A stretch of DNA of 64,000 nucleotides from Oidiodendron maius Zn (GCA_000827325.1 KN832887.1:682001-746000); one strand, 5' to 3'. Positions 12,201 to 24,458 are shown, counted from the stretch's first letter. Program-made: numbers and translations. Notes: generated by a model not told the origin, from the letters alone.

Positions 12201-13333
12201 TGATATCACCCTCTTCTCAGACAGCTCTCAACTAGCTGACGGCAGGACTGGCGGAGGCTACATTGGATATCAAGCCAGCCAACAAGTCGTCCGCGGCTCC
12301 TTCTCACTAGGATACGCTAGGGAGGTATTTGATGCTGAAGCTGAGGCTGCCCTAGCTGGAGCTAAGGCCGCACTAGCTAGCCCCGCCTCCCGAACTGCTN
12401 NNNNNNNNNNNNNNNNNNNNNNNNNNNNNNNNNNNNNNNNNNNNNNNNNNNNNNNNNNNNNNNNNNNNNNNNNNNNNNNNNNNNNNNNNNNNNNNNNNNN
12501 NNNNNNNNNNNNNNNNNNNNNNNNNNNNNNNNNNNNNNNNNNNNNNNNNNNNNNNNNNNNNNNNNNNNNNNNNNNNNNNNNNNNNNNNNNNNNNNNNNNN
12601 NNNNNNNNNNNNNNNNNNNNNTGCTAAGGACCTCTGGATCTTTCTTGATAACTCAGCAGTAGCCACTCAGCTCCTGGCCCCCTCGATAGGCTCCTCCCAG
12701 TCAGTCTTCCATGCCTTCTGCAAGCTGGCCTACTCCTGGCCAACCCGTAAGAGGCTCCCGAATACCCCCCCTGGTATAGTCCGGATCCGCTGGGTCCCTG
12801 GCCATACGCAAGTCCCTGGAAATGAGGCTGCCGACCAGGCAGCTAAGGAGGGTGCTGCCCTCCCCCCTCCTAACTCCCTACCTCTCTCCCTAGCCACCCT
12901 GAAAAGACAAGCTAAGGCTAAAGGACCTGCGGCAGCATGCACGCTCTGGCGTACAGTAGCCCCAAAGTCCTACCAGGAACTAGAGATAACAACCTCCCCC
13001 CTCCCACCAGATGAGCTGAAGCTCAGACGCCATATACTAGGCCGAATCTTAGCTGCTAGGTCGGGCCACGGTGACTTCGCTGATTACCACGAGCGCTTCA
13101 GCCATGAGGATGCCTACCTGCTATGCAGCTGCGGGACCCGTAAAGGACGACTGCACTTCTTCTTTTGCCGTAGGGCTAAGAGACGCAGCCCTCGGCCCCC
13201 TGGGGCCCCCTCACTAGTCCTTCCCACCTTACTTGGCACCCCTAGGGGTGTCAGAGAACTGGCTTCCTGGCTAGACAAGACCCGCTTCTTCGAGGATATT
13301 TGCCCTCGGTACCCCCTTCCTAGCATAGGCTAG
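9277..13333 (+). pseudogene. LINE ORF2 (endonuclease, reverse transcriptase, RNase H)
   Basis: Starts MLLQINVGKGGLSHEIALSH with an APE-type endonuclease (QEPYIY, then GDLNL). Reverse transcriptase follows, with the catalytic GYADDVALL at about 11248-11274 and the LPQGSPVSPILF motif. RNase H has LFSDSSQ, EAEAALAGAKAAL, FLDNSAV and GHTQVPGNEAAD, that is the D-E-D-D residues. A C-terminal Cys-rich tail ends at TAG 13331-13333. In-frame stops occur at 9727 (TAA), 9949 (TGA), 10276, 11077 and 11341 (TAG). There are no frameshifts before the N gap; the frame after the gap differs only because the gap length is arbitrary. Confidence 0.88.
12400..12621. other. Assembly gap (222 N)
   Basis: A run of N inside the RNase H domain of LINE ORF2, suggesting an unresolved difference between repeat copies. 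Confidence 1.
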
Positions 13334-13639
13334 CTGCATAACAACCTCTCTTTTGTTCTATAATATTATTAGTATATCCCTGATGTAGGGCGGAGGTTAG
13401 GAGCGCTGAAGGACCTACTGCAGCTGGCAGACACACCTAACCCTGACCTAGTGCAGGCTACCCTTCTGACTATAGTGATATGGAACACGCACTACAAGTC
13501 ACGTCATGTATTACTAGTCTTCTTAGATACTGAAACCCAGGACTTAACTCCTGGCGGCCTTTGCCCTCTATAGGGATTGGCAGGACCGCGTGCTAGTCAC
13601 GAGCCTGCGGCCGTTAAATAGCAACACACACACACACAC

Positions 13640-13651
13640 ACGCTCTGAATA
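13640..13651 (+). repeat. 3' target-site duplication of the LINE
   Basis: ACGCTCTGAATA directly after the (CA)n tail, identical to 7641-7652. Confidence 0.7.
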
Positions 13652-14305
13652 TTAATATTATAGACTGTATAAAGGAGTACATGTTATGTATGCTGAAACC
13701 CCTTGATTTGAGTTATCTGAGACTGTATTTGGAATTCTGGTGCTGTTACGAAGTATAAAGGTGGTGGTTGAATCCACCCTTAGAAAATACAGAGCATTAT
13801 TACCTGAAAATACGAGCCCGTCACGTGCACCTGAATTAAGCCCCACTCGACGCAACATGTGTACGCAAGCCGCCGCAAAAGTGGAGAAGGCGCCGGCGAG
13901 TGCCCTACAGCCCTAGTTAATGAATTGTATCTGCAAGCGATAGTATAGGCAATAGTCGACTTCCCGGTGCCGGCTAAGCCACTCAGCCAGAAGATACATT
14001 AGTCATCTTGTCCCTCAGCCTATATATATATTTCGTGAAGGATATCGACTCAGGTGCTATTAAGGCAGGGAGGTTCATGTTGTCTTTAGTATATATTAAA
14101 TAGCACCTCTATAGTGTAGGGTAGATTGTTAATTAAGTTATCTAGTTACAAGCAACTAGTTAGCATCCTATAATCTTGAATAAAGAGGATTCTATATTAA
14201 CCGTTATATACAGATACTTCAGGAGATAGGAGGACATGACAGGAGGTAGCGGCAGGCGACTTGAAGGGCAGAGGTATTAATCGCTTGTAGCAACTTGGCG
14301 TAGCT
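13652..14305. other. Intergenic, no supported gene
   Basis: AT-rich. It may include decayed 3' sequence of the HET pseudogene, but nothing can be read with confidence. Confidence 0.4.
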
Positions 14306-15061
14306 TATAAGATAGTCGATAGCTCGTCAAGTCGACATTTCCATTTGCAGTTTAGCCTACAGAATACGTTCTCCCTTCCCTCGCTATAGATAACTAGTAT
14401 CGAGATGTCGATAATGCCTAGTAGAGAATAAGCCTTGTCTTCTTCACGTTTAGTCTCCTGTATCTTTGCCCATGATATTCGCTCTTTGAAGCTGAATTCA
14501 GATAGAGGGCTACCTTAAAGAGCGGAAACCGGAATCCCCGTTATTTTGTAAAGCTGCTTCTCTAATGATTTCTTATTACCAAGTCGATTGCTACTAGAGC
14601 AAAAGAACTCGACTAATAGCGGTGCAATAAGCTCTTGAAGTGTCCAACCACAGGTAAACCATCGACTATTCCCAAAAGCTGCTCCCTACAACTATAAAGA
14701 CAAGTCGATTTGATTGTTCATCAAAATATCCGCTAGATATATATAGCATTTTGACGCTTTGCGATACCAGCAAAACATCGAGTTAATAGCTTCTGCAGGC
14801 TCCCTATCGCTCGATTTGTTAATACAGCAAGTGTCCACCTAGAAGTTGTATAGGCCATCATATCTGGCTTGTTCTCTACAGAACTGAATCTTCTTGTATC
14901 TAACCTTATCCTTCCCGGTGCCATATATCAGGTCTATATATGACCTCTTCTGTGTCCGCCCTCTATATATGCGAAAGGATAGCATATTCAGGAATCTCGC
15001 CGCCAACAAAGTCCTCGGTCAGGCTGAGCTCGCTATCGTTGTTATATTCTAGTAGGTGCAT
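14306..15061 (-). pseudogene. HET-domain gene relic (vegetative incompatibility type)
   Basis: Minus strand from an ATG at 15061. The frame reads EYAILSH, then after a frameshift GTGKDKV, YKKIQFC, then VDTCCINKSS, AINSMFCWYRKAS, GWTLQELIAPLLVEFF, ITGIPVSAL, ERISWA, TREEDKAYSLLGI-like and YSEGRENVF. These are the ordered motifs of the HET domain as found in HET-E/HET-D type proteins. At least six in-frame stops (for example a former TGG in F*VDTCC) and one frameshift make it non-functional. The changes fit RIP. Nothing of a NACHT, WD or ankyrin C-terminus is readable below 14306. Confidence 0.85.
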
Positions 15062-15439
15062 TATTCACATGGGATCCGAGAGAATCTCTAAACAGAAGAA
15101 TGTCAGCGAATAGTTGTCGCAGGATCGATATGTATATATTTGTCAAGGTGGGGAGTACTGGTTGGGTAGAGGTTGTGCTCGTACGGCTTAGTTGGACGAC
15201 AGCCTCGTGGCATGGTGTCGTTATGCATCATGGTACGAGCGTACCACGAGCGCGCCACGAGCGCGCCAGACCGTCAGTCGTGGCCAGCCACTGCAGAGAC
15301 TACTGGTATGGCGGCTGTCCGGACCATTCGAACGAGGCGCATGAGCAAGCGACCGAGCCATGCATGTTTTTCTATGCATCGCTGAGGCATTTTGCAGTTA
15401 GAACTCTAACAGATGCCTGCTTCGATGGTCAACTGGGAG
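15062..15439. other. Intergenic, no supported gene
   Basis: A plus-strand frame of about 120 codons spans 15100-15465 but has no recognisable features and its end runs into a repeat. It includes a short imperfect repeat (CCACGAGCGCGCCACGAGCG). Confidence 0.4.
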
Positions 15440-15735
15440 CAAGTTGGTGCGCTTACGCCTTATAATTAAAACATATCAAATCATTATAATCCTATACTTA
15501 AATAGCCATTATTAGTCCTCTCAAAATTTCGTGCTATGCAAGTGTTATTAAGAAATAGAAAATATAGAATTTTAGATTAGTAGTCGTTTTGCTCTAGCGT
15601 ACTTACCTCTTAATAAATTAGCTAATTAATAAGTTGCAAAGGAGGAAATGTAAATATATGAAGTAGACTCAATATATACCAGCTTAGATAGTCGTCGAAA
15701 TTATATCGCCATAACTTTTTGTTGAGATTTTTGCA
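15440..15735 (-). repeat. Dispersed repeat, copy D (truncated)
   Basis: Aligns by eye with copy C (25370-25610): shared blocks AGAAAATATAGAATTT, AGTCGTTTT and GTTGCAAAGGAGG... against GTTATAAAGGAGA. It lacks the CGAAGCG terminus. AT-rich. Confidence 0.45.
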
Positions 15736-16424
15736 TTTCCATCGAGAGAATCAGCAATCTGGAAGGGGATGGAGGCGGGAGAAGAAGACGTGTGGAAGGG
15801 TTCTGCGGGGTTCATACATCAAAAGAGAATTGTTGCCTCAGGGATTTGGCTGACATCGGCCAATAACGGCGCTGACCACAGATTTCATCAGCAAAGATGA
15901 CGTTTTATATTTCTGAGGACGGAATGATAACACAGGACTAAACAGCTGTATACGTATTGGCATGCCATGCATACCTTCCCCCCTCCTTTTTCAGCGCATA
16001 ATCGCACTTCCAAATACGGTTGCTTTTGGTTTATGTATGAAATATGAAAGAGACCTCAGAAGACGGATCAGCCAGGTCAGTCCATCCAATTTAACAATTG
16101 CGACGGTTGTTTGGAAGAACTCCGAAAGGAACTTGTAAGTAAAATATTATCTTCAAGATCGCGCTGAACGTGAAGCTAAGCCTATCATGTTGTAATATTA
16201 TCAGTTTAGTGTTTGAATCGACCGTCGAAAAGAGATCGAGGGCCAACTAGCGCCTTGAGGCACTAGCAGCTGCGCAAGTATGTACCGCAAAACCGGGCGA
16301 AGATGACCCTGTATGAATTTTCCGAAGCGGTGGTGGCAGGAAAAGACATCAAGAGCGGATAAAACCGCGATGTGGTTGCTGGTACGCAATGCGTGTTACT
16401 ATCAGAAGTAGTATAATCCCGGCA
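15736..16424. other. Intergenic, no supported gene
   Basis: Lies 3' of the minus-strand membrane-protein gene. Nothing recognised on either strand. Confidence 0.5.
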
Positions 16425-19101
16425 TCATTTCATCTTTTCACAATTCCACAGAGTTATAAGCGCAGGGGCAACCGTCGCCAAAGCATCATCGGGCTTGCTG
16501 CCGTCGCTACGCTTACTGCCGTCGTTAGATTTGCTGCCGTCCCTTGCCTTGCTGACGTAGTTTGGTCTATTGCAGAGCCTGTTATCAGTCAATACGCTTG
16601 CTAACTTTTCTAATAGATTGTCCCCGTTTGGATCCTTGGGAGTGAACATAGTGTCCAGTGCGTTGGCTTCAAGGATTAACTTTTCGACTAGTTCTAGCAT
16701 AAATGATGCTAAGAAATCGAGAGCAATAATTTGCTGGAGCTTTAGACACCCTGACAAAATAACAAGTTCTTGGTAGCTTTCAGAACTTCTAAATGAGTCG
16801 TAAGTAAATTTGAAATAAACTTTCAGACGGAAGGGTCTTGGAATAATTACCTTTCCTGGAGCATGGAGCTGTATCGCAAGCCAAAGATTTTGGAATTCGC
16901 GCCCTGGGGGAAACCAGTGATTTGCCCACTTGACTCCCGAGTCCAACTTGTGATCCGCCCAAACCTTTTAGCCATTGTCTCTGTGCTATTTTCCAAATCA
17001 TGAATCTTGCAGTGGCCTATGATGCGCCAGTACGACTTAGGTATCTCCCTAGAAGCTGGAATTTCGACAGGGCGTTCTAGGCGCGTAAGATAGTACAATG
17101 TAAGACTGAGAATGGCCGTTATATATCCGCGTGTAGATGCTTCTACTTGGTGTTTCGACTGTTCGTCTCTGACTGCGTTTAGGGTGACACGAGAGAACTT
17201 AGGTGATTTAGGGTTTTTTGATCCTTCGATAGCCACCACCAGCATGTCTTCGTTCCACGAAAAAGAGCCTGCTACCCCCATGTGCAATATATCGAGAATG
17301 CCTTCGACGGCTTTGCACACCTGCCCCGAAATATTTTCCATCACTTTATCAATCCAACCTTGCATAACCTTTACCTCCAGCTTTGAGAATTCAAAGTGCG
17401 ACGCCAGAATGAGACGCGCTTGCATCGAGGCGAGATTTGACTTCATGTCCTTTTCATTAAGATGGCCCACCTTGCGGAAATCCTCTCGTATCTGCTTGAT
17501 TCCCGTAGTTGTGCGTCGAGCTGTGAAAAATGTCTTTTCTATGGGTTTATTTTCCGGAAAGATGTAAGCATCTGCAATCATACTGCAAGTCGTTTCTTGG
17601 AGAGCAGAGACAAGACAACTTGTTTTGAATCTATCATCGAGTAGTGTAGGGGCTGGCTCTGGATTTCCTCCAACGCGATATCGTACGATTGCTCGAAACC
17701 CAATTAACAACAGTGTGGCTCCCAGTTGTAAGATGCCCGCGGACCAGTGCAATTCTCTAACCCCGATATTTAGACATATAAAGCCAGCAAGGGTAAGGAA
17801 TGTCCCAATTATGGTGAACAGCAAAAGCGTAGTCTGTCCATAATTGCTTGCATTAGGGTTGGACGCGTCCTCTAGCATTTCATTATCATCGTTGTTTTCC
17901 CTTTCTTTTTCACCACCCTTTTCGCCACCTTTTTCGTCTACTTGTGTTCTATCTCCGTCAACTTCCGCTTCATGCGATTTTACTTGCGATACCTTTCCGA
18001 TGGCGCTTTTCTGTATTGAAATGCGTACCAAAGCATTAGAAGGATTATTCATGATAGCGTAAGCAGGAAGATCCAGACTATCAATGCTCTCTTGCAGTCT
18101 CACGACAAGAAATTCGGCATCCTGTTTTCTTGGTTCGGCAGCGTAGGTTTCGGTACTTGTTTCGACAACTTTTGCGCAAAATGTCACTCCAATTGTGATG
18201 CAGACAGTGCCGGCAGCCCAAGTGGGATAGCCATACGAGGCAACGAGACTCCCGGATCTCAACCATTTCCAACGGTAAACAACAACTACGTTGATTACCA
18301 TGACTGCTGCCTGGATAAAGAAGCCTAGAAATGCGAGAGTCCATACTTCAAGCTGACTTGGAATGTTCCTGGGAACGTTGAGGGTAAGATTGGGTGATCT
18401 CTCCATCAAAGTCCTCAAGAGCCTCGGCCTCACCACCTTGATCGCGATATCATCCTTCTGTCTCTCCAAGTTGTTATTCTTCTGTTTGATGCTTGGGTAA
18501 TTGCCCCGTTCCTCGTCCGATGTCGACGATCGTGGAGGCTGTCCTTGCAGAATTATGTTTTGGTTATTGAGTCTTTTGCTGACATTTGGCCCTTTAGTGA
18601 CTAAATATGCCATGTGTTCATCTTCCTTGAGATGAAGCGCAGTATCTAAACGGATGATTGATCCGTTTTTCTTATCGTATATATAAGTAACTATGACTCG
18701 GGGGCCTAATTGCCGGACTATCTGTGTTCCATCCCAAATTTCGCGAACAACGTCGGATGTAGATGAAAGGAGCTCCTTCTCTGCTTCTGGTCTTGACTCG
18801 CGAGCTCTGAGAGTAATTTTTATCAGTAAATTTCTTCGACGGAGATCAAATTCTTTTACCGTCCAATGAATGATTTCAAAATCTTGCCCCCTCCAATCCT
18901 AATTGCACACACAGCAACTGCTAAGATTCATATTGGAGCAATGCCCAATAGGACATCATCTGCAAGTCCCATTGAAGTCGACAGGAATTGCGTTGTTATA
19001 TCATCACCGAAGAGTGCCAGTAACGGCGCAAAGTCAGAAAAGAGATTGTTCTGAAGGTTTGAAGAGTCTACCACGGGAGTTGCACTCGGTAGTGAAGACA
19101 T
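16425..19101 (-). pseudogene. Large fungal multi-pass membrane protein with one TGA at codon 58
   Basis: Exons (minus): 19101-18860, 18806-16851, 16788-16425, total 854 codons. Introns: 53 bp with GTAAAA donor and CTGAT branch; 62 bp with GTAATT donor. All joins keep frame. The N-terminus (LALFGDDITTQFLSTSMGLA, then APIxILAVAVCAIRIGG, then IGRARES and ELLSSTSDVV) is a conserved motif set I associate with large uncharacterised Pezizomycotina proteins. Four more hydrophobic segments sit in the middle (LAFLGFFIQAAVMVINVVVV; AAGTVCITIGVTF; LLLFTIIGTFLTLAGFI; GILQLGATLLLIGF). A Lys/Glu-rich loop lies between the pairs, and the C-terminus has short SKxxDGSK repeats. The TGA at 18930-18928 falls inside the first hydrophobic segment. 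The rest is intact, so the loss is recent, or the base is wrong, or an alternative start is used at MAYLVTK (18613). Confidence 0.65.
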
Positions 19102-20488
19102 AGTGGTAGTCGCTATTCTGACTCAGGAATTGAAGACTATCGATGATAATGCTCATAAGACCCAACAACAACTCTGACAATCGACCAACGACAGGTAAAA
19201 GGTTTAGACTTCGCTATGAGTTTTAACGTCTCCGTCTCTGATGCTCCAATGGCAAGAATATCGAAATACCTTTGGCAATCTCGTTGACTGATTGCCGGGT
19301 TGTGTCGCCGGATGTCGGATGGGCCAAAGGGACAGAACTGCAGATCCTGCACCCAAAATGAGACTAGATATCGGAGTGTGTGTTATAATTAGATCATTGG
19401 GGCTATTCTGGCTTCCGGTATAAAGATGAGATAGATAGAAGCTTTGATCGGTATTTGGGAATCAAGGAGGCCCAATGTTTCGATCACATTTAAAAGTGAG
19501 GCTTGCTTCTCTTGAGCTGACAGATGTCAAGTCTTTGCTTGGCCAATCCCAATTCAATGTGGTGATGGGCCGCCTACATGTAGTTGGCCCGCGGTTCGGA
19601 GACAGAACTTCCAATCACACACCACGACATCCAGTGCCACGCTCGCTAAAGATAATGAACTATTGGCGTAATTACCTGCAGCCACAGGCACCGTGAACTC
19701 TTCTTTGAGAACCGAACCACTTAGAACATAACACATACACTGCATGAGGAAGTAATCCTATTCTAGAGAAGTTCACATAGCTCTTGGAAATACGGTTCAG
19801 CCGGCACAAACCTGGGCCGGGATATGTGCCAGACGGATCTGATAGTGTAAAGCACATCGAATGGGGTTGAAATCAGTTTTACTGTACAAGCTTCATATCG
19901 GGCTTAGGAGGTTGCTTCTAACGCAGTTATTAGAGTCACAGCGAAACCCGTATATAGCAATGGGGAAGTCGGTTTTGCAAGGCACTGCGCTGCAGGAATG
20001 TCATCTTTATAGTCCACAATTTGCTGATGGAATCGCATGGACAAGTTTTCGCGATGTCTGGTAAAACCTCAGACAACAATCCGCTTTTGACGTTTGACCA
20101 AGAAAGGTTAGGTAAGTAGTGGCAGAGTATAGGGGAGGGCGTGTAGTTAAACCCTATATAGTATAGAAGGGGTAAATAGATGGCAGCAAGCACTATAAAG
20201 CTAGTCAACATAGATTATAATCCATAAGGCTAAAATAACTAATATGCAGGACTACTAGTAGTATTGGTAGAGAAAGACGGAGAAAGAGTTATGTTAATCT
20301 AGAATATCTAATGTTCATACTTCACTTAGATATAATATTCATACTTCACCTCTACCCATCTAGAGCACGGTATTTAAATAGTCAACTTTGCGACAGCGAG
20401 CAAAGCGAGCTGATATCATCTAGTATCTAATGCTCGTTCATCATCAGAATCCTTCTTTTTCCTCCCAATACCAGCCTTAGCAGTTTAC
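19102..20488. other. Intergenic, no supported gene
   Basis: Short frames only. The stretch 20260-20400 is repeat-like, with ATTCATACTTCAC occurring twice, and may be LTR debris. No coding evidence. Confidence 0.4.
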
Positions 20489-20964
20489 CTACCGGCTCAG
20501 AAACCCCCCAAATGCCTTCACCTTCTTGATATCCAAGGGACCTCCTAATAACTGCTCCTCACCAAACGCCGTTCCTAGTGCTGCAAAATGTTCGGTATTA
20601 AAATGCTCATCATACGCTTCTTGTGTAAGATCTGTATTTAGATTAGTTTCGTTTCCTTCCACTTCATCCCACCCTCAACATCCTTCTATAATGCGATGAT
20701 ATATTACTTACAGGTCTCCTGAACGACGAACTTGCAGCCTTCGCCATCCTTGCCATCATATTCTTCTGAGACGAGATATTGTGCAGCGTTTGGCTCTTTA
20801 GCTTTGACACTATCGGCAAAACTGGCGAGGAGCGATTTGACCTATTCCTGGCTGTTAGCTCAAAGTCAAGACAATAAGCTTCCAGGGGTAAAAGTAAAAT
20901 GGAAGCATGCCCGTTCCTCCTTTCCAGGTGCTGTGGTGACGATTGCGACAACGTGGATTGGCAT
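20489..20964 (-). CDS. Antibiotic-biosynthesis-monooxygenase (ABM) fold protein
   Basis: Exons (minus): 20964-20911, 20841-20712, 20631-20489, 108 residues. It starts MPIHVVAIVTTAPGKEERVK, then LLASFADSVKAKEPNAAQYL, and ends in AYDEHFNTEHFAALGTAF and a short C-terminus. This is the small dimeric ferredoxin-like ABM/YgiN pattern: N-terminal beta strand, long helix, a HF...H..AL segment. Members act as cofactor-free monooxygenases on quinones or polyphenols, or have no known substrate. Intron 1 (69 bp) begins GC (GCATGC), not GT, but has a perfect GCTAAC branch and TAG acceptor; intron 2 (80 bp) is GTAAGT...CAG. All three exons are individually below the usual ORF cut-off. Confidence 0.8.
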
Positions 20965-21106
20965 GATGAAGAGGATTCTTGCCGTAGTAAGACTACCCAA
21001 CAATTTGACCGTCGTTAGCGGAAACTAGAGTATTAGGGGTTTTTCTTATAGGTTTGATGTGGTGAGGATTTAGAAGCGTATATGGTCTTGCGATATATAA
21101 CCCACA

Positions 21107-22195
21107 TCCCTGCGAAGCGAAAATCCCGTAGTACAGCTGTCCACCTCAGCAGGACCGGAAATAACTCAACGCAAAATGGCATTTTGTTATTTCCCAGCTA
21201 TCTAGAAATTTACCTAATGTACCCTACATTATTAGTATGCGCGACCTTATTCAAACCTTCACTATTGACTAATTGGTGATGAAAACTGGCGTCTACTGTT
21301 ATGTGTAGTTCAACCTACATTACAAGATTTCTACAGCTTAATGATGCTTCTACAACTTAAAACTTCACAAGAACGTATAATGAAGACTAAAATTTGGTGT
21401 AATCAAATATATATACCTGCACCTTCTAGTGTGTGAGACTACATCGGTTAGAACTTGTTGTTCAAAAGGTAACAAATATGGCCTCGGCTAGACTTGCAGC
21501 CTTAGCTGACAACTTGCTAAAGTCACACCAATAGCCACTAAATACGATTATGTACCCCGCATATCAGGCCATAATCATGACCTACATACAGTAACTAAGC
21601 AACTAAACTTTTCGGCTTAAACTCTACCGGAATGGACTGAAAATTCCGGTTATGCACAGTAGGCTATTGTCTTGCCATACCAGCATATAGTAGCAAGTTG
21701 GGTTAAAGGGGACACAGATCCGCACCGATTTTGCCCATGCTTATTCGACAGTGTATAATCTCAGGTTTCCCGATAATTTTCGAACAGTGATAAGGTGCAT
21801 CGTCCTCTCAGTCGCCGCTCAATATAGCCCTATTATATGCCCTTAATACGCAATATGGTCCTACGTATTTACCGTAAGTACATGGTTCTGCTGGAATGAA
21901 TGACAGTACAGTCCCGATATAAGGTTGGGTTGGGGACCGAGAAATATTAAGGATATTACGAGCTTATGCTTAAGCTAAGTTGTGGGCTACACCAAAACAT
22001 ATACCCGCGGGACCAGACGATTTAAGGATACTGTCGGGGTCATTAGTACTGTATGTTTATATCGAGGTATCTTTTTAGCGGGGTTTTACACTCTCCATGT
22101 GGAACAACTAATGACGGACTAAATACATGCGAGAGAATTATTCAAGGTTAAACTAATAAAACCAACTGGGCTAAGGTATTCTTCAAAGCGGTCAT
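21107..22195 (+). repeat. Dispersed repeat, copy B (best preserved)
   Basis: Starts TCCCTGCGAAGCGAAAATCC at 21107. Least AT-shifted of the family. The tail block near 22130-22195 matches that of copy A (5005-5070). It ends close to the 3' end of the kinase gene. No ORF above 70 codons and no obvious second terminus, so class unknown. Right border is approximate. Confidence 0.5.
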
Positions 22196-22217
22196 ATCCA
22201 CTACTAAACGGCTTCAT

Positions 22218-23969
22218 TCAAACTAAGTCTGTGGGTCCTTGAGCACAACATTCTGGCCGAGCTATTGAGTAATCGTTATAAACCGAGATGACAGCTTCAG
22301 ACACAAAACTGGCATCTTTTCGTTGTTCAGCAGATAATGTCACTATAGAAAGGATGATTTGGAGGATACCCTCTACGAGGCCTGGGAGTCTGTGTGCGTC
22401 ATGCAACCTTTTCGAAACCAGAGCATTCTGCTCCCTATAGGTCTTGATCTGTTGTATGACTCTGTCGTCCCTAAAATGTGCAGCGTAACTATGGGTTGCT
22501 GGTGGAAGGGCTACATGGACAGACATTGCCTCAACAATTTCATAGAATACACAGCCAAGACTGAACATGTCGCCTGGTCGGCCGGTTCGCATCTTGGTGG
22601 GCCTAGAAGATCCGTCTCTTTGCAGGGTAAAGGCTTCTGGGGGCTCAAACTTGTCCGTACCGAGGGTTTTCGTAGAACCAGCCCGTGTTACGTCTTTAGT
22701 TATGAATGACGTTCCGAAGTCTGTAAGAATGATGTGCTGGTCGTGAATCAGGATGTTTTCTGGCTTAATATCACGATGTCGAATCCGCCGATCATGAAGC
22801 GCCTTCAATGTTGCGGCTAGACATGGAATAAATTTGAATAGTTGAAGGCGCATATTTCCAAATTCTTCCCAGTCCAATGCTTGTTGTCGCAGAGAGTTCA
22901 TGTTTTGCATATATTGTTCTAGATTGCAAATGGCGACGGGTTCCATGACAAAGTAGTAGAAATCGTGATCTTGATATGTATCGAAAACGCTGATAACATG
23001 TCGGTGTCTAGCCTCACGAGTAAGTTTTACCTCATTTAGAAAGTCTTCATAATCGACTTTCGATTTTGATATCTGCTTTTGAGCAAAAAGTGACCCAGGT
23101 ATGTCCCGATGCGAAACGCTGGTCACTATCCCATATCCTCCTCGATTGAGACATTTCTGCAAGCAATATTCTCCCGAGTCGTACCTTAGGTTGTCAAGAA
23201 CAGGGGTGGCAGTCGCGCTTCCTATTTGAGACTCTGGATCATAGTGGAGTCTCCTCCCGGCTCGAAAACTATTGGGGAAGACCACATCGAACTCGAAATC
23301 TGGCCCCTCTAAAGAAGTAAATTGCCTCTTGCTCTGGGCTTTCTGCTCTAGAGCTCCCTCCTGCCTTGCATCTGCCTTGTGATGCCTTACCCTCTCAAAG
23401 AATTCGCGCCGTATATCCTTCGTATGCTGAAGGCTCCTTGTAGAGCACGGCGGTGTATTAGAGAGAAGGTAGCTATTCCTTGAAGTGTTCCTAAGATGTT
23501 CGATGATGTCATTGGATGAAGAGGGAGTATTTGCGGATAATTTCTTAAAATCAACGATGCTACCATCTGCACTCCTGGCGATAACGGGTATGCTCCTGCC
23601 AGGCTCTGGACGAGAGAATTGTGGAGTCAAGCCTTTCTGTTCAGCTTTTTTCACAGCACCCTTCGCCGCTGAACTGCTCTCAACCCTGGCATTCTCCTTC
23701 CGCTGCTTGACCTCCTCACTGAATTTGCGTCGTATGTCCTCGATCGACTGCACGGGATGGGTTTTCGTGCTTTGGTGTGGGGAAGTCCTCGTAAGACCCA
23801 GCGAAGCGGTACAGGAGGACGAGGCATAAGCAGACAAGCTCTTTAAGTCAACGATGCTGCCGTCCGGACTCTTGGTGATAACGGAATGGTTCTTGCGGGG
23901 CTCGGCCCGGGGCTCGGTGGGGCAGGGCTGCCGGTAGAGAGACCGGGAAGGCAAGGGACTGCTAGCCAT
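22218..23969 (-). CDS. Ser/Thr protein kinase with duplicated N-terminal region
   Basis: Single exon, 583 residues. The kinase domain covers about residues 268-545: Gly loop LNRGGYGIV (274-282), VAIK-type lysine in AQKQI (K298), HRDIKPEN (398-405) and DFGTSF (417-422). All catalytic residues are present, so it is probably active. The N-terminal 260 residues are Ser/Arg/Lys-rich and contain two copies of one unit (about 29-94 and 128-202), each with DGSIVDxKxLSA followed by an IRR(K/E)F-E-V(K/R) helix. The unit could be a docking or substrate-like region, by inference. Similar stand-alone kinases are expanded in fungal accessory regions. A dispersed repeat lies immediately 3'. Confidence 0.85.
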   Translation of the reverse strand: MASSPLPSRSLYRQPCPTEPRAEPRKNHSVITKSPDGSIVDLKSLSAYASSSCTASLGLTRTSPHQSTKTHPVQSIEDIRRKFSEEVKQRKENARVESSSAAKGAVKKAEQKGLTPQFSRPEPGRSIPVIARSADGSIVDFKKLSANTPSSSNDIIEHLRNTSRNSYLLSNTPPCSTRSLQHTKDIRREFFERVRHHKADARQEGALEQKAQSKRQFTSLEGPDFEFDVVFPNSFRAGRRLHYDPESQIGSATATPVLDNLRYDSGEYCLQKCLNRGGYGIVTSVSHRDIPGSLFAQKQISKSKVDYEDFLNEVKLTREARHRHVISVFDTYQDHDFYYFVMEPVAICNLEQYMQNMNSLRQQALDWEEFGNMRLQLFKFIPCLAATLKALHDRRIRHRDIKPENILIHDQHIILTDFGTSFITKDVTRAGSTKTLGTDKFEPPEAFTLQRDGSSRPTKMRTGRPGDMFSLGCVFYEIVEAMSVHVALPPATHSYAAHFRDDRVIQQIKTYREQNALVSKRLHDAHRLPGLVEGILQIILSIVTLSAEQRKDASFVSEAVISVYNDYSIARPECCAQGPTDLV

Positions 23970-24458
23970 ACCGTTAGCCTAAGAAGAACTATTCAATAAG
24001 GTTCTCGACATCTATTAAGCCGGACTAGCGAGCACAAAGATCTGAATCGATGCTTGCGATGGGAAATGGATGCGCCAGGCTTTCTGGATATTTGTTCGCG
24101 CTCAGCCCTCAACATACTGTACATTGGGCTAGAATTCTAGAACTTTCGTTAAGAGCAAGGCGGCATTAAAAGATATTGCTGCCTTAACTTTGGAACACCC
24201 AAGTTAAAGTCCTTAGGCAGAATATCACCAAACTTTCGCTTTCTTCCTCTTGCATTCTCTACACGCATTTTGGGTGTCGAAGTCTTCGCCTCTCCGTCTG
24301 CGGAGTGCTTTGCTATTATCCCGCAACTTGATTCTTTAGGCCCTTTTTTTATGCTTTGCGATAAAGGTATTCTTCCCAGATCAAACGGGCATCGTGGCGC
24401 TAAATGTCACTTAACATGAATGACGCACGAGATTGGTAGGATAAGCTGTTGGGTCGTG
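23970..24458. other. Intergenic, kinase promoter side
   Basis: No gene or recognisable motif beyond pyrimidine-rich tracts near 24240-24350. Confidence 0.5.

Larger units (their letters stand above)
7653..13639 (+). mobile_element. Non-LTR retrotransposon (LINE, Tad/I-type), full-length but inactivated
   Basis: A 6-kb element with ORF1 (zinc knuckles) and ORF2 (endonuclease, reverse transcriptase, RNase H), ending in a (CA)n tail at about 13624-13639. The 12-bp ACGCTCTGAATA flanks it at 7641-7652 and 13640-13651, consistent with a target-site duplication. Both ORFs stay in one frame each but carry several stops, nearly all explained as TGG to TAG, CAA to TAA or CGA to TGA, as expected from RIP or deamination. 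The architecture (endonuclease-RT-RNase H, Cys/His knuckles in ORF1) is that of fungal Tad1-like elements. A 222-base gap of unknown sequence interrupts ORF2. Confidence 0.9.
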